NCBI GenBank assembly: GCA_002747325.1
Contig: PDOZ01000013.1
Location: 1-42,233, forward strand
DNA: 42,233 bases
Direction of reading: 5' to 3'
Source: Rhodobacterales bacterium
GTDB lineage: Bacteria > Pseudomonadota > Alphaproteobacteria > Rhodobacterales > Rhodobacteraceae
Each line of letters starts with the position of its first letter. Positions within the stretch are counted from its first letter, which is position 1. Made by a program: the position numbers and the translations under genes. Below, piece after piece: positions 23,697-31,513 of the stretch. Under the pieces are notes generated by a model. The model ran no database searches. It saw only the letters and a list, made by a program, of their open reading frames with translations, and was not told the origin of the DNA.

Positions 23697-24496
23697 CAAT
23701 CGCCCTCAAACACGGGTTTTTCTTTGGCGACAAAGGCGTGGTAGGCGCGGTGGAAATCCTGCCCCTGCATGCAGATCGCCTGCGCCTGCGCCTCCGCCTC
23801 GATGGCCTGTTCAATCGACATGGACCATTCCTGCGCCAGCATGGTCTTGGTCATCATATTGGCGAAGTTCGGTCCGGCGGCGATGCGGCTGGCCAGATCA
23901 TGCGCCGTGGCGAGCAGGTCATCCGCCGGCACAACCCGGTTGAAATAGCCCCAGGCCTGCCCTTCCTCAGCGCTCATCGACCGCCCGAGATAAAGAAGTT
24001 CGGCGGCGCGCCCCTGCCCGATGATACGCGGCAGGATGGCACAGGCCCCCATGTCACAGCCCGCCAGCCCGACGCGATTGAACAGAAAAGCCGTCTTGGC
24101 TTGCGGCGTTGCCACGCGCAGATCCGAGGCCATGGAAATAATCGCACCGGCCCCGGCACAAACCCCGTCCACCGCCGCAATGATCGGCTTGCCGCAGGTC
24201 AGCATGGCCTTGATCAGATCGCCGGTCATGCGGGTAAAGGCCAGCAGTTCCTTCATGCTCATTCTGGTCAGCGGACCAATGATGTCATGCACATCGCCGC
24301 CAGAGCTGAAATTGCCGCCATTCGGGGCAAAAACCACCGCCTTGACGTCATCGGCATAGTGCAAATCCCGAAACCAGTCGCGCAGCTCCGCATAGCTTTC
24401 AAAGGTCAGGGGGTTCTTGCGCTCCGGGCGCGCCAGAGACAACTCGGCAATCCCGTCTGAAATGGAACAGTTGAAATGCGTTACGTCCGTTCTCAT
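23696..24496 (-). CDS. Enoyl-CoA hydratase/isomerase family protein
   Basis: A 266-residue crotonase-fold protein: [40 protein letters not shown] with the oxyanion-hole region, [67 protein letters not shown] gives the first oxyanion-hole segment and CAGAGA the second. It would hydrate or hydrolyse a cyclic enoyl-CoA in the 2-aminobenzoyl-CoA pathway. It overlaps marR by 4 bp. Ring-cleaving hydrolase activity, as in other crotonase-like enzymes, is possible but not distinguishable here. Confidence 0.87.
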   Translation of the reverse strand: MRTDVTHFNCSISDGIAELSLARPERKNPLTFESYAELRDWFRDLHYADDVKAVVFAPNGGNFSSGGDVHDIIGPLTRMSMKELLAFTRMTGDLIKAMLTCGKPIIAAVDGVCAGAGAIISMASDLRVATPQAKTAFLFNRVGLAGCDMGACAILPRIIGQGRAAELLYLGRSMSAEEGQAWGYFNRVVPADDLLATAHDLASRIAAGPNFANMMTKTMLAQEWSMSIEQAIEAEAQAQAICMQGQDFHRAYHAFVAKEKPVFEGD

Positions 24497-24987
24497 TGTT
24501 GGCTCCGATCATCCAAAGTGAGGTTAAGCTGGTCCAGCCGCTGGACCATGCCGTCTATGTCATCGCGGTCGAGACCACCGAGAATTTCGTCGATCCACCC
24601 TTCATGCACCGCCGCATGTTCGACAAAAACCGCTTCGCCTTTCGGGGTGAGGCGGACCCTGTTCGCCCGGCGATCCCCCGGCACGGCGACGCGAAGGGCG
24701 AGCCCCTCTTCGGTCAGCTTGTCGACAATGCCGGTAATGTTGCCGTTTGAGACCCGCAGCAGCTTGGAAATCTCGCTCATCTTCATGCCGTCCGGGTGGC
24801 GCGACAGGGCGGACATCACGTCAAAGCGCGGCAGGGTGGAATCCAGTTCACGGCGCATCTGACGGCGAATTTCGTCCTCGATCTGACCGCTGGCTTTCAG
24901 CAGTTTCAGCCACAACCGCAGACGCGCCTTTGAAAGCGGCTCAGAACCCGTTTCAGGCCCGGTTTCCGACCGGCGAACCGCACTCAT
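24493..24987 (-). CDS. MarR-family transcriptional regulator of the aminobenzoyl-CoA operon
   Basis: A 164-residue winged-helix repressor: [40 protein letters not shown] as recognition helix, [20 protein letters not shown] as wing, [17 protein letters not shown]. This is the MarR subgroup common in aromatic-acid CoA operons, where the acyl-CoA usually acts as inducer. The ATG at 24987 overlaps the SDR stop by 4 bp. Since it lies inside the operon it likely autoregulates. Its probable operator is the 20-bp palindrome at 28085-28104. Effector (anthraniloyl-CoA or a later CoA ester) is inferred. Confidence 0.88.
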   Translation of the reverse strand: MSAVRRSETGPETGSEPLSKARLRLWLKLLKASGQIEDEIRRQMRRELDSTLPRFDVMSALSRHPDGMKMSEISKLLRVSNGNITGIVDKLTEEGLALRVAVPGDRRANRVRLTPKGEAVFVEHAAVHEGWIDEILGGLDRDDIDGMVQRLDQLNLTLDDRSQQ

Positions 24988-25727
24988 ACCTCTCCCCCCG
25001 AAATCGCAAGCGCATGGCCATTCACCGACGCGGCGCCCTCGGAACAGAGCCAGACCGCGGCGCTCGCAACCTCTTCCGGCTGCACAAAGCGCTGTTGCGG
25101 ATTGCCCGCCATGAGCGTGTCGCGGGCCTGTGCCTCGGTCTGCCCGGTCTTTTCGACGATATTGGCAACCGAGCGCTCCAGCATCGGCGTTTCGACAAAG
25201 CCGGGGCAAATCGCATTGACGGTCACGCCGGTCGTGCCCAGTTCCAGTGCCAGCGCGCGGGTCAGGCCCACAACACCGTGTTTCGCCGCGCAATAGGCCG
25301 ACACATAGGCATATCCCTTCAGCCCGGCAGTCGAGGCGATGGCGATCAGCCGCCCCCATCCCTGCCCGATCATACCCGGCAAAGCCGCCTGCCAGACATT
25401 GGACACGCCGATCAGGTTCACCGAAAGCATCGCCTGCAACGACTCCGGCTTCATGCGCAGAAACGGAGCGGATTGCGCCGCACCTGCATTGGCAATAACC
25501 GCCGAAACCGGCCCATGCGCCTTGCGCGCGGCGTCAAACGCCGCCTGAACGGCGGTTGCATCCGTCACGTCGCAAGTCTGAAAGGGCAGCCCCTGCGCCT
25601 GCAACGGCTCTGCGCGGCGCCCCATGATGGTCACGGTCGCGCCCGCCTCTTTGAGCGCGTGGGCCGTGGCGGCGCCAACCCCGGTGCCGCCCCCCGTGAC
25701 CACAATATGTCTGTCCTTCAGGTTCAT
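24984..25727 (-). CDS. Short-chain dehydrogenase/reductase (3-hydroxyacyl-CoA dehydrogenase-like)
   Basis: A 247-residue SDR: cofactor motif [13 protein letters not shown] (11-18 is TGGGTGVG), [12 protein letters not shown] (NAG motif), [17 protein letters not shown], catalytic Ser132 in [10 protein letters not shown] and Tyr145/Lys149 in [11 protein letters not shown], and the C-terminal [13 protein letters not shown]. The start ATG at 25727 overlaps the preceding stop (ATGA). In this operon the likely role is oxidation of a 3-hydroxyacyl-CoA, or of an alicyclic hydroxy-CoA made after ring reduction. Substrate not determined. Confidence 0.87.
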   Translation of the reverse strand: MNLKDRHIVVTGGGTGVGAATAHALKEAGATVTIMGRRAEPLQAQGLPFQTCDVTDATAVQAAFDAARKAHGPVSAVIANAGAAQSAPFLRMKPESLQAMLSVNLIGVSNVWQAALPGMIGQGWGRLIAIASTAGLKGYAYVSAYCAAKHGVVGLTRALALELGTTGVTVNAICPGFVETPMLERSVANIVEKTGQTEAQARDTLMAGNPQQRFVQPEEVASAAVWLCSEGAASVNGHALAISGGEV

Positions 25728-28018
25728 ACGCGTATCATCTCCGCTTCCCGGTCCGCCAGACGCCACGCCTGATCGCGCCCCGCCAGATACGGCGCCGGCC
25801 AGTGCTGCGCCCGATCCCCGATCCGGGTCGCCTCATGCGCCGTCCAATAGGGATCGGCCAGATGCGGACGCCCAACCGCCACGAGGTCCGCCCGCCCGGC
25901 CATCAGGATCGAATTGGCGTGATCCGCCTCAAAGATATTGCCCACGGCCATGGTTTTGATCCCGGCCTCGTTGCGAATGCGGTCCGAGAACGGGGTCTGG
26001 AACATGCGGCCATAGACCGGCTTGGCATCGACCACCGTCTGCCCCGCGGAAACGTCGATGATATCCGCACCAGCCTCGCTGAACGCCCGTGCGATTTCGA
26101 CCGCCTCCTCCGGCGTAACCCCCGCATCGCCAACCCAGTCATTGGCCGAAATCCGAACCGACATCGGCTTGCCAGCAGGCCAGACCGCGCGCATCGCCGC
26201 AAACACTTCCAGCGGGTAGCGCAGACGGTTTTCAAGGCTCCCCCCATATTCGTCACCCCGCTGATTGGATACCGGCGAAATGAAAGAGGAAATCAGGTAG
26301 CCATGCGCCGCGTGCAGTTCGATCATGTCAAAACCCGCGCGCCCGGCCATTTCAGCAGAGGCCACAAACTGCGCCTTGATCTCCTCCATGTCGGCGCGGG
26401 TCGCTTCGCGCGGCACCGCATTCTCCGGCGACCACGGGATCGCGCTGGCGGAAATCAGCTCCCAGTTTCCGCTGGCCAGCGGCTTGTCCATGCCCTCCCA
26501 GCCAAGATTGGTCGAGCCCTTGCGGCCCGAATGGCCGATCTGACAGCAGATTTTCGCCTCGGTCTCGGCATGCACAAAATCGGTCAACCGCTTCCACGCC
26601 GCCTCATGTTCCGGCGCGTAAAGCCCCGGACAGCCCGGCGTGATGCGGCCGGTTTTCGACACGCAGGTCATCTCGGTATAAACCAGCCCCGCGCCCCCCT
26701 TGGCACGCTCCCCGTAATGGATCAGATGCCAGTCGTTCGGCGTGCCGTCGACGGCCTTGTACTGCGCCATCGGGGAAACCACGATGCGGTTCACCAGATC
26801 CATCTCACGCAGCCGGAAAGGCGCGAACATCGGCGCGCGCACCGGAGCATCTTCGGCAACCCCCGCCTGCATCTGGAACCACTTTTCCGCCGATTGCAGC
26901 CATTCGGCATCGCGCAGGCGCAGGTTCTCATGGCTGATCCGTTGGGATCGGGTCAGAAGGGAGTAGTTGAACTGAACCGGGTCGAGATCGAGATAGCGCT
27001 CGACATCTTCGAACCATTCCAACGAGTTACGCGCCGCCGATTGCAGGCGCAGCACCTCCAGACGCCGCTCTTCCTGATAGCGCTCAAACGCCGCTTCCAT
27101 ATCCGGCTCGGTGTGCAACAGCTCCGCCAGCGCAATGGCGCTGTCAAAGGCCAGACGCGAGCCGGACCCGATGGAGAAATGCGCGGTCGCCGAAGCGTCA
27201 CCGAGCAAAACGACATTCTCGTGGTGCCATTTCTCGCACAAAACGCGCGGGAAGTTCATGAAAACAGCAGAACCGCGCAGATGCGCCGCGTTGGACATCA
27301 GGTCATGCCCCCCAAGATGCGCCTCGAATGTCTTACGGCAGGTCTCGACGATCTCCTCCTTGGACATATCTTCAAAGCCGAAATTGTCCCAAGTGTCCTG
27401 CGCGCATTCCACGATGAAGGTCGCGGTATCCTCGTCAAACTGATAGACATGCGCCCAGATCCAGCCGTGTTCCGTCTTCTCAAAGATGAAGGTGAACGCG
27501 TCGTCAAACTTCTGATGCGTGCCGAGCCAGATGAACTTGCAGGCGCGCAGATCAATTTCGGGTTTGAAATGATCGGCATAGGTGGTGCGCACCTTGGAAT
27601 TCAGACCATCGCAGCCGACGACAAGATCATAGTCTTTGCGATAGCTGTCGATATCGTCGAACTCGGTCTCGAAACGCAGGTCCACCCCCAACTCACGCGC
27701 CCGCTCTTGCAGCAGGGTCAGGAGCAGCTTGCGGCCAATCCCGGCAAAGCCATGCCCGCCGGACACCGTGCGCACGCCGTCATGCACCACCGCAATATCA
27801 TCCCAATAGATAAAATTGTTGCGAATGGCCTCGGCGCTTGGCGGGTCGTTCTCCTGCAAATTCTCCAGCGCGTCATCCGACAGCACAACGCCCCAGCCGA
27901 AGGTGTCGTTGGCGCGGTTACGCTCAAAAACCACCACCTCATGCGACGGATCGCGCAGCTTCATCGAGATCGCAAAATACAGACCGGCGGGTCCACCGCC
28001 TAAACACGCGACACGCAT
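25724..28018 (-). CDS. 2-aminobenzoyl-CoA monooxygenase/reductase (ACMR-type fusion)
   Basis: 764 residues in two fused flavoenzyme parts. Residues 1 to about 375 are an FAD monooxygenase: [46 protein letters not shown] (the DG motif) and [20 protein letters not shown]. From about 395 an Old Yellow Enzyme-type FMN barrel follows: [76 protein letters not shown]. This fusion is known from the aerobic 2-aminobenzoyl-CoA route (Azoarcus/Aromatoleum) and the related salicylyl-CoA 5-hydroxylases. It hydroxylates C5 and reduces the ring. The ATG at 28018 has GGGGGG just upstream; it is the first gene of the operon. Confidence 0.92.
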   Translation of the reverse strand: MRVACLGGGPAGLYFAISMKLRDPSHEVVVFERNRANDTFGWGVVLSDDALENLQENDPPSAEAIRNNFIYWDDIAVVHDGVRTVSGGHGFAGIGRKLLLTLLQERARELGVDLRFETEFDDIDSYRKDYDLVVGCDGLNSKVRTTYADHFKPEIDLRACKFIWLGTHQKFDDAFTFIFEKTEHGWIWAHVYQFDEDTATFIVECAQDTWDNFGFEDMSKEEIVETCRKTFEAHLGGHDLMSNAAHLRGSAVFMNFPRVLCEKWHHENVVLLGDASATAHFSIGSGSRLAFDSAIALAELLHTEPDMEAAFERYQEERRLEVLRLQSAARNSLEWFEDVERYLDLDPVQFNYSLLTRSQRISHENLRLRDAEWLQSAEKWFQMQAGVAEDAPVRAPMFAPFRLREMDLVNRIVVSPMAQYKAVDGTPNDWHLIHYGERAKGGAGLVYTEMTCVSKTGRITPGCPGLYAPEHEAAWKRLTDFVHAETEAKICCQIGHSGRKGSTNLGWEGMDKPLASGNWELISASAIPWSPENAVPREATRADMEEIKAQFVASAEMAGRAGFDMIELHAAHGYLISSFISPVSNQRGDEYGGSLENRLRYPLEVFAAMRAVWPAGKPMSVRISANDWVGDAGVTPEEAVEIARAFSEAGADIIDVSAGQTVVDAKPVYGRMFQTPFSDRIRNEAGIKTMAVGNIFEADHANSILMAGRADLVAVGRPHLADPYWTAHEATRIGDRAQHWPAPYLAGRDQAWRLADREAEMIRV

Positions 28019-28063
28019 CGCATCCCCCCATTTGTAGCGCGGTTTTCCGCTGCTTGTTGCAAG

Positions 28064-28104
28064 AAGCCTAGCGAAGCCGTTTTTATATTTCAAGCTTGAA
28101 ATAT
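28064..28104 (-). promoter_or_regulatory. Predicted promoter of the aminobenzoyl-CoA operon overlapping the palindromic operator
   Basis: On the minus strand TTGAAA (28093-28088) in the palindrome is a good -35, and 17 bp further TAGGCT (28070-28065) is a weak -10, about 46 bp before the ATG at 28018. A repressor on the palindrome would cover this -35. The prediction is by inspection only. Confidence 0.45.
28085..28104. promoter_or_regulatory. Perfect 20-bp palindrome, likely MarR operator
   Basis: ATATTTCAAGCTTGAAATAT is perfectly symmetrical around 28094/28095 and lies in the 137-bp space between the divergent aminobenzoyl-CoA operon and the formamidase gene. It overlaps the candidate -35 hexamers of both promoters. 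A further half site TGAAATAT occurs at 28112-28119. Size and symmetry suit a MarR dimer. Confidence 0.75.
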
Positions 28105-28124
28105 CTAACCCTGAAATATATCAT
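28096..28124 (+). promoter_or_regulatory. Predicted promoter of the arylformamidase gene
   Basis: TTGAAA (28096-28101), a 17-bp spacer and TATCAT (28119-28124) give a near-consensus sigma-70 promoter. Transcription would start near 28131, 25 bp before the GTG. The -35 is one arm of the palindrome, so this gene and the divergent operon are probably repressed together. Confidence 0.55.
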
Positions 28125-28155
28125 TGCCGCGAATTTGAGAAATGGGAGGCGCATC

Positions 28156-28992
28156 GTGCAACACGGCAGAAAGTCCTGCCCGGATGCCGGGATCGACTGG
28201 GAAAACGCCTTTGCCAATGCGGCCTACATTCCCGACGGCTTAACCTACCCGAAGCGCTGGTCCGAGCGGGCGGCGGCGTTTCGGCAAAGCGCGAAGGGGC
28301 GCTTTGATCTGGCTTATGGAACGCATCCGCGCGAAGTGATGGACCTGCTGCTGCCGGAGGGCGCGCCCAAGGGACTCGTGGTGATCATTCACGGCGGGTA
28401 TTGGCTGGATTTCGACAAGTCCAGCTGGTCCGACCTCGCTGAAGGGCCGCTCCTGTCCGGTTGGGCCGTGGCCCTGCCGAGCTACACCTTGGCCCCAGAG
28501 GCCGGCATCGCCGAGATCCGGCAACAGATCGGCCGGGCAATCACAAAAGCCGCCGAACAGGTCAACGGGCCGATCCGGATCACCGGGCATTCGGCGGGCG
28601 GCCATCTTGCCGCCTGCATGATGTGCGCCAACACCCCGCTGCCGGAGAAAATCGCGGCGCGCATCGAGCGCGTTGTTTCCATCAGCGGGCTGCACGATCT
28701 GCGCCCACTTATGCTCAACAGCATGAACGCCAAGCTCAAGCTGACACAAGAAAGCGCCCGCGCGCACAGCCCAGCCCTGCTCCCGCCCATGCCGGGGCCG
28801 GATTTCATCGCCTGGGTCGGCGCTAACGAACGCCCGGAACTCCTGCGCCAATCCGCCCTGCTGGCGGAACACTGGCGCGCGGCGGGCGCTGACACCAAAC
28901 TGGTCACCGATCCCGGAAAACACCATTTTGACGTGATCGACGGATTGAAAGACCCGACCCACCCCTTGACCCGCGCCCTTGTTGGCGCCTGA
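28156..28992 (+). CDS. Arylformamidase (kynurenine formamidase), alpha/beta-hydrolase HGGYW type
   Basis: A 278-residue alpha/beta hydrolase. Visible: HGGYW oxyanion motif (79-83), nucleophile elbow GHSAGGH (Ser136), and a C-terminal catalytic His in DPGKHHFDVI. The HGGYW motif is the hallmark of the AFMID/BNA7-type formamidase that converts N-formylkynurenine to kynurenine, unlike the metal-dependent KynB. I prefer GTG at 28156, with GGGAGG 6 bp upstream, over the ATG at 28096, which lies inside the operator and before the predicted start of transcription. It supplies the step missing from the divergent kyn operon. Confidence 0.85.
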   Translation: MQHGRKSCPDAGIDWENAFANAAYIPDGLTYPKRWSERAAAFRQSAKGRFDLAYGTHPREVMDLLLPEGAPKGLVVIIHGGYWLDFDKSSWSDLAEGPLLSGWAVALPSYTLAPEAGIAEIRQQIGRAITKAAEQVNGPIRITGHSAGGHLAACMMCANTPLPEKIAARIERVVSISGLHDLRPLMLNSMNAKLKLTQESARAHSPALLPPMPGPDFIAWVGANERPELLRQSALLAEHWRAAGADTKLVTDPGKHHFDVIDGLKDPTHPLTRALVGA

Positions 28993-29001
28993 CAGGTTTC
29001 T

Positions 29002-29028
29002 CAGCCCCGCGGGGCGCTGTTGCTTTTT
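29002..29028 (+). terminator. Rho-independent terminator of the formamidase gene
   Basis: CAGCCCC-GC-GGGGCGCTG (29002-29019) forms a GC-rich hairpin with one bulge, followed after TTGC by TTTTT (29024-29028), 10 bp after the stop codon. Confidence 0.65.
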
Positions 29029-29099
29029 CCGCGCCCCGAACCGCGCTGGCCGCGCCTTCATGGCGGGTGCAGACAAAAATCAGTGACCTGCCGGGCGCG

Positions 29100-30146
29100 T
29101 CACCCGAAGGTCATTCCCTCAAGCAGCTTGTCCACGATCGGGACGAAATGGCCGGTGCTGGCCGCTTTGGTGGCCTCGTCCGCCTGTTCCATGCCGCAAT
29201 CGGACACCGCCGAAATACTGTGCGACAGGGGCAGCTTGCCGAGGAAGGGAATGCCCTCGTTGCGGGTGAACTCCTCCAACCCGGCGCCGAACGGGTGATC
29301 CTCCGCGCCGCAATTCGGGCAGATATGCACCGCCATGTTTTCCACCAACCCCAGCATGGGAATATCCGTGCGCCGGAACAGGTCCATCGCCCGGCGCAGG
29401 TCGAGAAGCGACAAATCCTGCGGGGTCGATACCATGACCGCCCCGTCGATCTGCACCTGCTGCAACAGCGTCAGTGGCGCATCCCCCGTGCCCGGCGGCA
29501 GGTCGATGAGCAGCACGTCCAGCGGCGCCCAGCGCACCTTGAACAACAGCCGCGTCAGCGTGTCGTGCAGGATCGGTCCGCGCCAGACCAGCGCCTGATC
29601 CGGCGTGGTCAACAGGCCCAGCGACATCAGCTTGATGCCGGAAGTCGCAATCGGAATCAGCACGTCCTCATAACTGACCGGCCGCCCCGACGCGCCCCAG
29701 ATGCGCGGCTGCGACGGGCCATACACATCGGCGTCCAGCACCCCGACCCGCAACCCGCGGGCCACCATCTCCGCCGCGATCCCGGCGGTCACGGTAGACT
29801 TGCCAACGCCGCCCTTGCCGGACCCGACCAGCACCACATGCTCAACCCCCTCGATCGGCGGCGGGTTGTCTTCGTCCGGTTCACTGTCCGGCAGAACAAA
29901 CTGCGGATCGGTCAGCGCAACCTTAACCTCCCGCACCCAATCAAGCTGCATCAGCCAATCGGTGATCTCCGCCTTCAGCGCCGCCCCGTTACTCCCCGCG
30001 GGCGGCTCCAGCACGAAATGCACCACGCTGTCCCCATCGGTCAGCGACAAAGCGCGAATCAACCCGGCCTCGACCGGGTTCGTATCCGGGGTCGGCAGGG
30101 CAAGCCGGGTGAGGTGGGTAAGGACTTCCTGGCGACGGTCTGACAT
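29100..30146 (-). CDS. Mrp/NBP35 (ApbC)-type Fe-S cluster carrier P-loop ATPase
   Basis: A 348-residue cytoplasmic protein: an N-terminal MIP18-like domain (about 1-75) then the MRP ATPase with deviant Walker A GKGGVGKST (110-118), VLDADVYGPS, LLIDLPPGTGD, and the cluster-binding pair CPNC (Cys276, Cys279). These proteins carry and hand over [4Fe-4S] clusters. The ATG at 30146 is preferred over a longer frame to 30272. It is divergent from the molybdoenzyme module and shares its 405-bp control region. As the module's encoded enzymes and ferredoxins would need many clusters, a supporting role is plausible, but it may be the general housekeeping copy. Confidence 0.9.
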   Translation of the reverse strand: MSDRRQEVLTHLTRLALPTPDTNPVEAGLIRALSLTDGDSVVHFVLEPPAGSNGAALKAEITDWLMQLDWVREVKVALTDPQFVLPDSEPDEDNPPPIEGVEHVVLVGSGKGGVGKSTVTAGIAAEMVARGLRVGVLDADVYGPSQPRIWGASGRPVSYEDVLIPIATSGIKLMSLGLLTTPDQALVWRGPILHDTLTRLLFKVRWAPLDVLLIDLPPGTGDAPLTLLQQVQIDGAVMVSTPQDLSLLDLRRAMDLFRRTDIPMLGLVENMAVHICPNCGAEDHPFGAGLEEFTRNEGIPFLGKLPLSHSISAVSDCGMEQADEATKAASTGHFVPIVDKLLEGMTFG

Positions 30147-30281
30147 GGCTTCTCTCGCTTTGTTCAGGGTGGAAAGGCGGCTCGAACAGGTTCTGTATAC
30201 AGAGGAAATCCAGCTTCCGCACGGCATTTTCCCCGGCAATGGCCGACAGGGCCGCGCAACAAAATGCGACAATATAACGCA

Positions 30282-30294
30282 TGACAGAATGGCA
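30282..30294 (+). promoter_or_regulatory. Candidate activator box 1, TGACA-GAA-TGGCA
   Basis: First of three TGNCA-N3-TGNCA boxes upstream of the respiratory module. Its centre (30288) is 22 bp from box 2, two helical turns. Boxes 1 and 2 together form a larger imperfect palindrome around GGCTGTT. Confidence 0.5.
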
Positions 30295-30303
30295 AGGCTG
30301 TTT

Positions 30304-30316
30304 TGCCAAAATGTCA
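30304..30316 (+). promoter_or_regulatory. Candidate activator box 2, TGCCA-AAA-TGTCA
   Basis: Second box, centre 30310. It is the approximate mirror of box 1, so the pair could hold two dimers of the NtrC-like regulator encoded at the end of the module. Confidence 0.5.
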
Positions 30317-30377
30317 GGCTCTCGAACGAGATATACTCGGAAATTTCCCAGAGGAAGTGCAGGCGCCGCCGGGCTTA

Positions 30378-30390
30378 TGTCAGAATGGCA
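30378..30390 (+). promoter_or_regulatory. Candidate activator box 3, TGTCA-GAA-TGGCA
   Basis: Third box, centre 30384, 74 bp (about seven helical turns) from box 2 and about 90 bp before the TATTAT element. It differs from box 1 by one base. Confidence 0.5.
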
Positions 30391-30551
30391 GTAAGTGTTT
30401 TCCTCAGGAACTCCGCGCAACCCTTTGAAAACAAATAAGGTAATGAACGCGCGAAGCCAGAGGCGTATTATTCGGACGAGGAAAGAGATTCCCGCACGTC
30501 CCGCCCGGAAAAGAGCCGGGATCAGGGCCGCCAGTTCGAGGAGGACAAGCC

Positions 30552-30872
30552 ATGGTGCGTGACATGTTACGTTGGGGAACCGCAGCCGCGCTGGTAGCGT
30601 TAACCGTGCCTCAGGTTGCTTTGGCCGATGGTGCCAGCGAGGAAGAGGCTACGGCGCTTTTTATTGCGGGGGTGAAGCCCTATGAGCGCCCCGAGGGTGC
30701 GCCGGTTGTGAGCAAGTTCGGCAAGAACAATGCTTGGTATGTGTATGCCCTCACCGGGGTCAAAGCCCCGTATCCCAGCAGTTTGAGATTTCTGGAAGAT
30801 CAGGAAGCGTGGTTTGACCCGTTTCTGGCGCCAGGGATGACCGGCCCCTACGACATTCGGGGTTGGCATTAG
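30552..30872 (+). CDS. Small secreted protein of the respiratory module, unknown function
   Basis: A 106-residue protein with a clear signal peptide (LRWGTAAALVALTVPQVALA, cleavage before DG). The mature part of about 80 residues is rich in aromatic and Pro residues: GVKPYERPEGAPVVSKFGKN, NAWYVYALTGVKAPYPSSLR, PGMTGPYDIRGWH. It has no Cys and no heme motif. The ATG at 30552 has GAGGAGGA upstream. I do not recognise a family. It is the first gene after the phased boxes, so it is likely the leader gene of the module and works in the periplasm, perhaps with the cytochrome or molybdoenzyme. Confidence 0.75.
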   Translation: MVRDMLRWGTAAALVALTVPQVALADGASEEEATALFIAGVKPYERPEGAPVVSKFGKNNAWYVYALTGVKAPYPSSLRFLEDQEAWFDPFLAPGMTGPYDIRGWH

Positions 30873-30976
30873 AAATTCGGCTCCGGCGAAAGCCGGGGTT
30901 CGATGTAACTGCCAGCGAGACACTAAATAGTTTCGAAAACGGCTGGCAAAAACCAAGAAGCAAAAAGGAAGCTCCT

Positions 30977-31279
30977 ATGAAAAAATTCTCTCGTACGCTT
31001 GCTGCAATCATGTGCAGTGCCGCCGTTTTCGCCGTGCCCGCCACTGCGGGCGGCATGAGCGGCATGTCTGGTATGTCCGGAATGGACGGTATGTCGGGTA
31101 TGTCCGGCATGGGTGGCATGTCGGGTATGTCCGGTATGGGCGGCATGTCGGGAATGTCCGGCATGGGCGGTATGTCCGGCATGTCGGGGATGTCCGGCAT
31201 GGGTGGCATGTCCGGCATGAGCGGCATGTCCGGCGACTGGACCCCGCCTGCTGACGAAGACAAAGGCGACGACAGCTAA
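30977..31279 (+). CDS. Secreted Gly-Met-rich repeat protein (20 GMx triplets)
   Basis: A 100-residue protein: signal peptide MKKFSRTLAAIMCSAAVFAV followed by PATA, then residues 26-85 are twenty uninterrupted Gly-Met-X triplets (X is Ser fifteen times, Gly four times, Asp once), then an acidic tail DWTPPADEDKGDDS. Met at every third residue gives a continuous M-x2-M ladder, the spacing of methionine-rich Cu(I)/Ag(I)-binding motifs. The ATG at 30977 has AAAGGAAG upstream. The nucleotide sequence is itself a tandem array, so copy number may vary between strains. Location between the leader gene and the cytochrome suggests a periplasmic metal-handling or scaffold role; this is inference. Confidence 0.8.
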   Translation: MKKFSRTLAAIMCSAAVFAVPATAGGMSGMSGMSGMDGMSGMSGMGGMSGMSGMGGMSGMSGMGGMSGMSGMSGMGGMSGMSGMSGDWTPPADEDKGDDS

Positions 31280-31280
31280 T

Positions 31281-31319
31281 CCTCGGGTTAGCCCCGAGGG
31301 GCCGGGTTTCTGGCCCCTC
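31281..31319 (+). terminator. Two mutually exclusive hairpins after the Gly-Met gene
   Basis: CCTCGGG-TTAGC-CCCGAGG (31281-31299) begins 1 bp after the stop. GAGGGGCC-GGGTTTCT-GGCCCCTC (31296-31319) is a perfect 8-bp stem that shares four bases with it, so only one can form. No U-run follows. Together they look like partial termination or mRNA-processing structures that would set expression of the downstream cytochrome. Confidence 0.5.
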
Positions 31320-31513
31320 TCCTGAACACTGAGGCGGCCCGCCTGACCGGGCGGACCCCTCTCACGAAACGCCGGGACAGGCGATTTTCCTGACTACGGT
31401 GTGATTAGACGGATAACATTACCCAGCCACGTGGGAAGCCGGTTTATCGGTTTTTCACCAGCCAAGACAAAACTGGTTGCAGGCCGGGTTCAAGCCGAAG
31501 AGGGATTGGACCA
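31320..31513. other. Leader of the cytochrome-molybdoenzyme genes
   Basis: With the hairpins this is a 234-bp gap before the cytochrome gene. I found no TGNCA-N3-TGNCA box, no FNR box (TTGAT-N4-ATCAA) and no clear promoter. Transcription probably reads through from upstream, but a weak internal promoter cannot be excluded. Confidence 0.35.

Larger units (their letters stand above)
30147..30551. promoter_or_regulatory. Divergent control region between mrp-like gene and respiratory module
   Basis: A 405-bp non-coding stretch. It holds a perfect 12-bp palindrome TCTGTATACAGA (30192-30203) nearest the mrp-like gene, three TGNCA-N3-TGNCA boxes (30282, 30304, 30378), a palindrome GGAAATTTCC (30339-30348), and a possible -10 TATTAT (30466-30471) with only a poor -35, as expected for an activated promoter. 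I found no convincing -24/-12 sigma-54 element: GG-N10-GC at 30439-30452 lacks the consensus flanks. Confidence 0.5.

Noticed and set aside
25802..28003. 733-codon open frame antisense to the ACMR gene
   Set aside because: High-GC shadow frame with Arg/His/Gln-rich, low-complexity protein. The opposite strand encodes a clear flavoenzyme fusion.
30290..30307. TGGCA...TTGCC as a sigma-54 promoter
   Set aside because: GG and GC are 12 bp apart instead of 10, and the sequence is better explained as two facing TGNCA boxes.
30439..30452. GG-N10-GC as a -24/-12 promoter of the module
   Set aside because: Spacing is right but the flanks (AAGGTAA, CGCGCG) do not match TGGCAC and TTGCA.
30760..31263. 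Minus-strand frame encoding Pro-Asp-Met/Ile-Pro repeats
   Set aside because: It is the complement of the Gly-Met-X repeat; the plus frame has the signal peptide and ribosome site.
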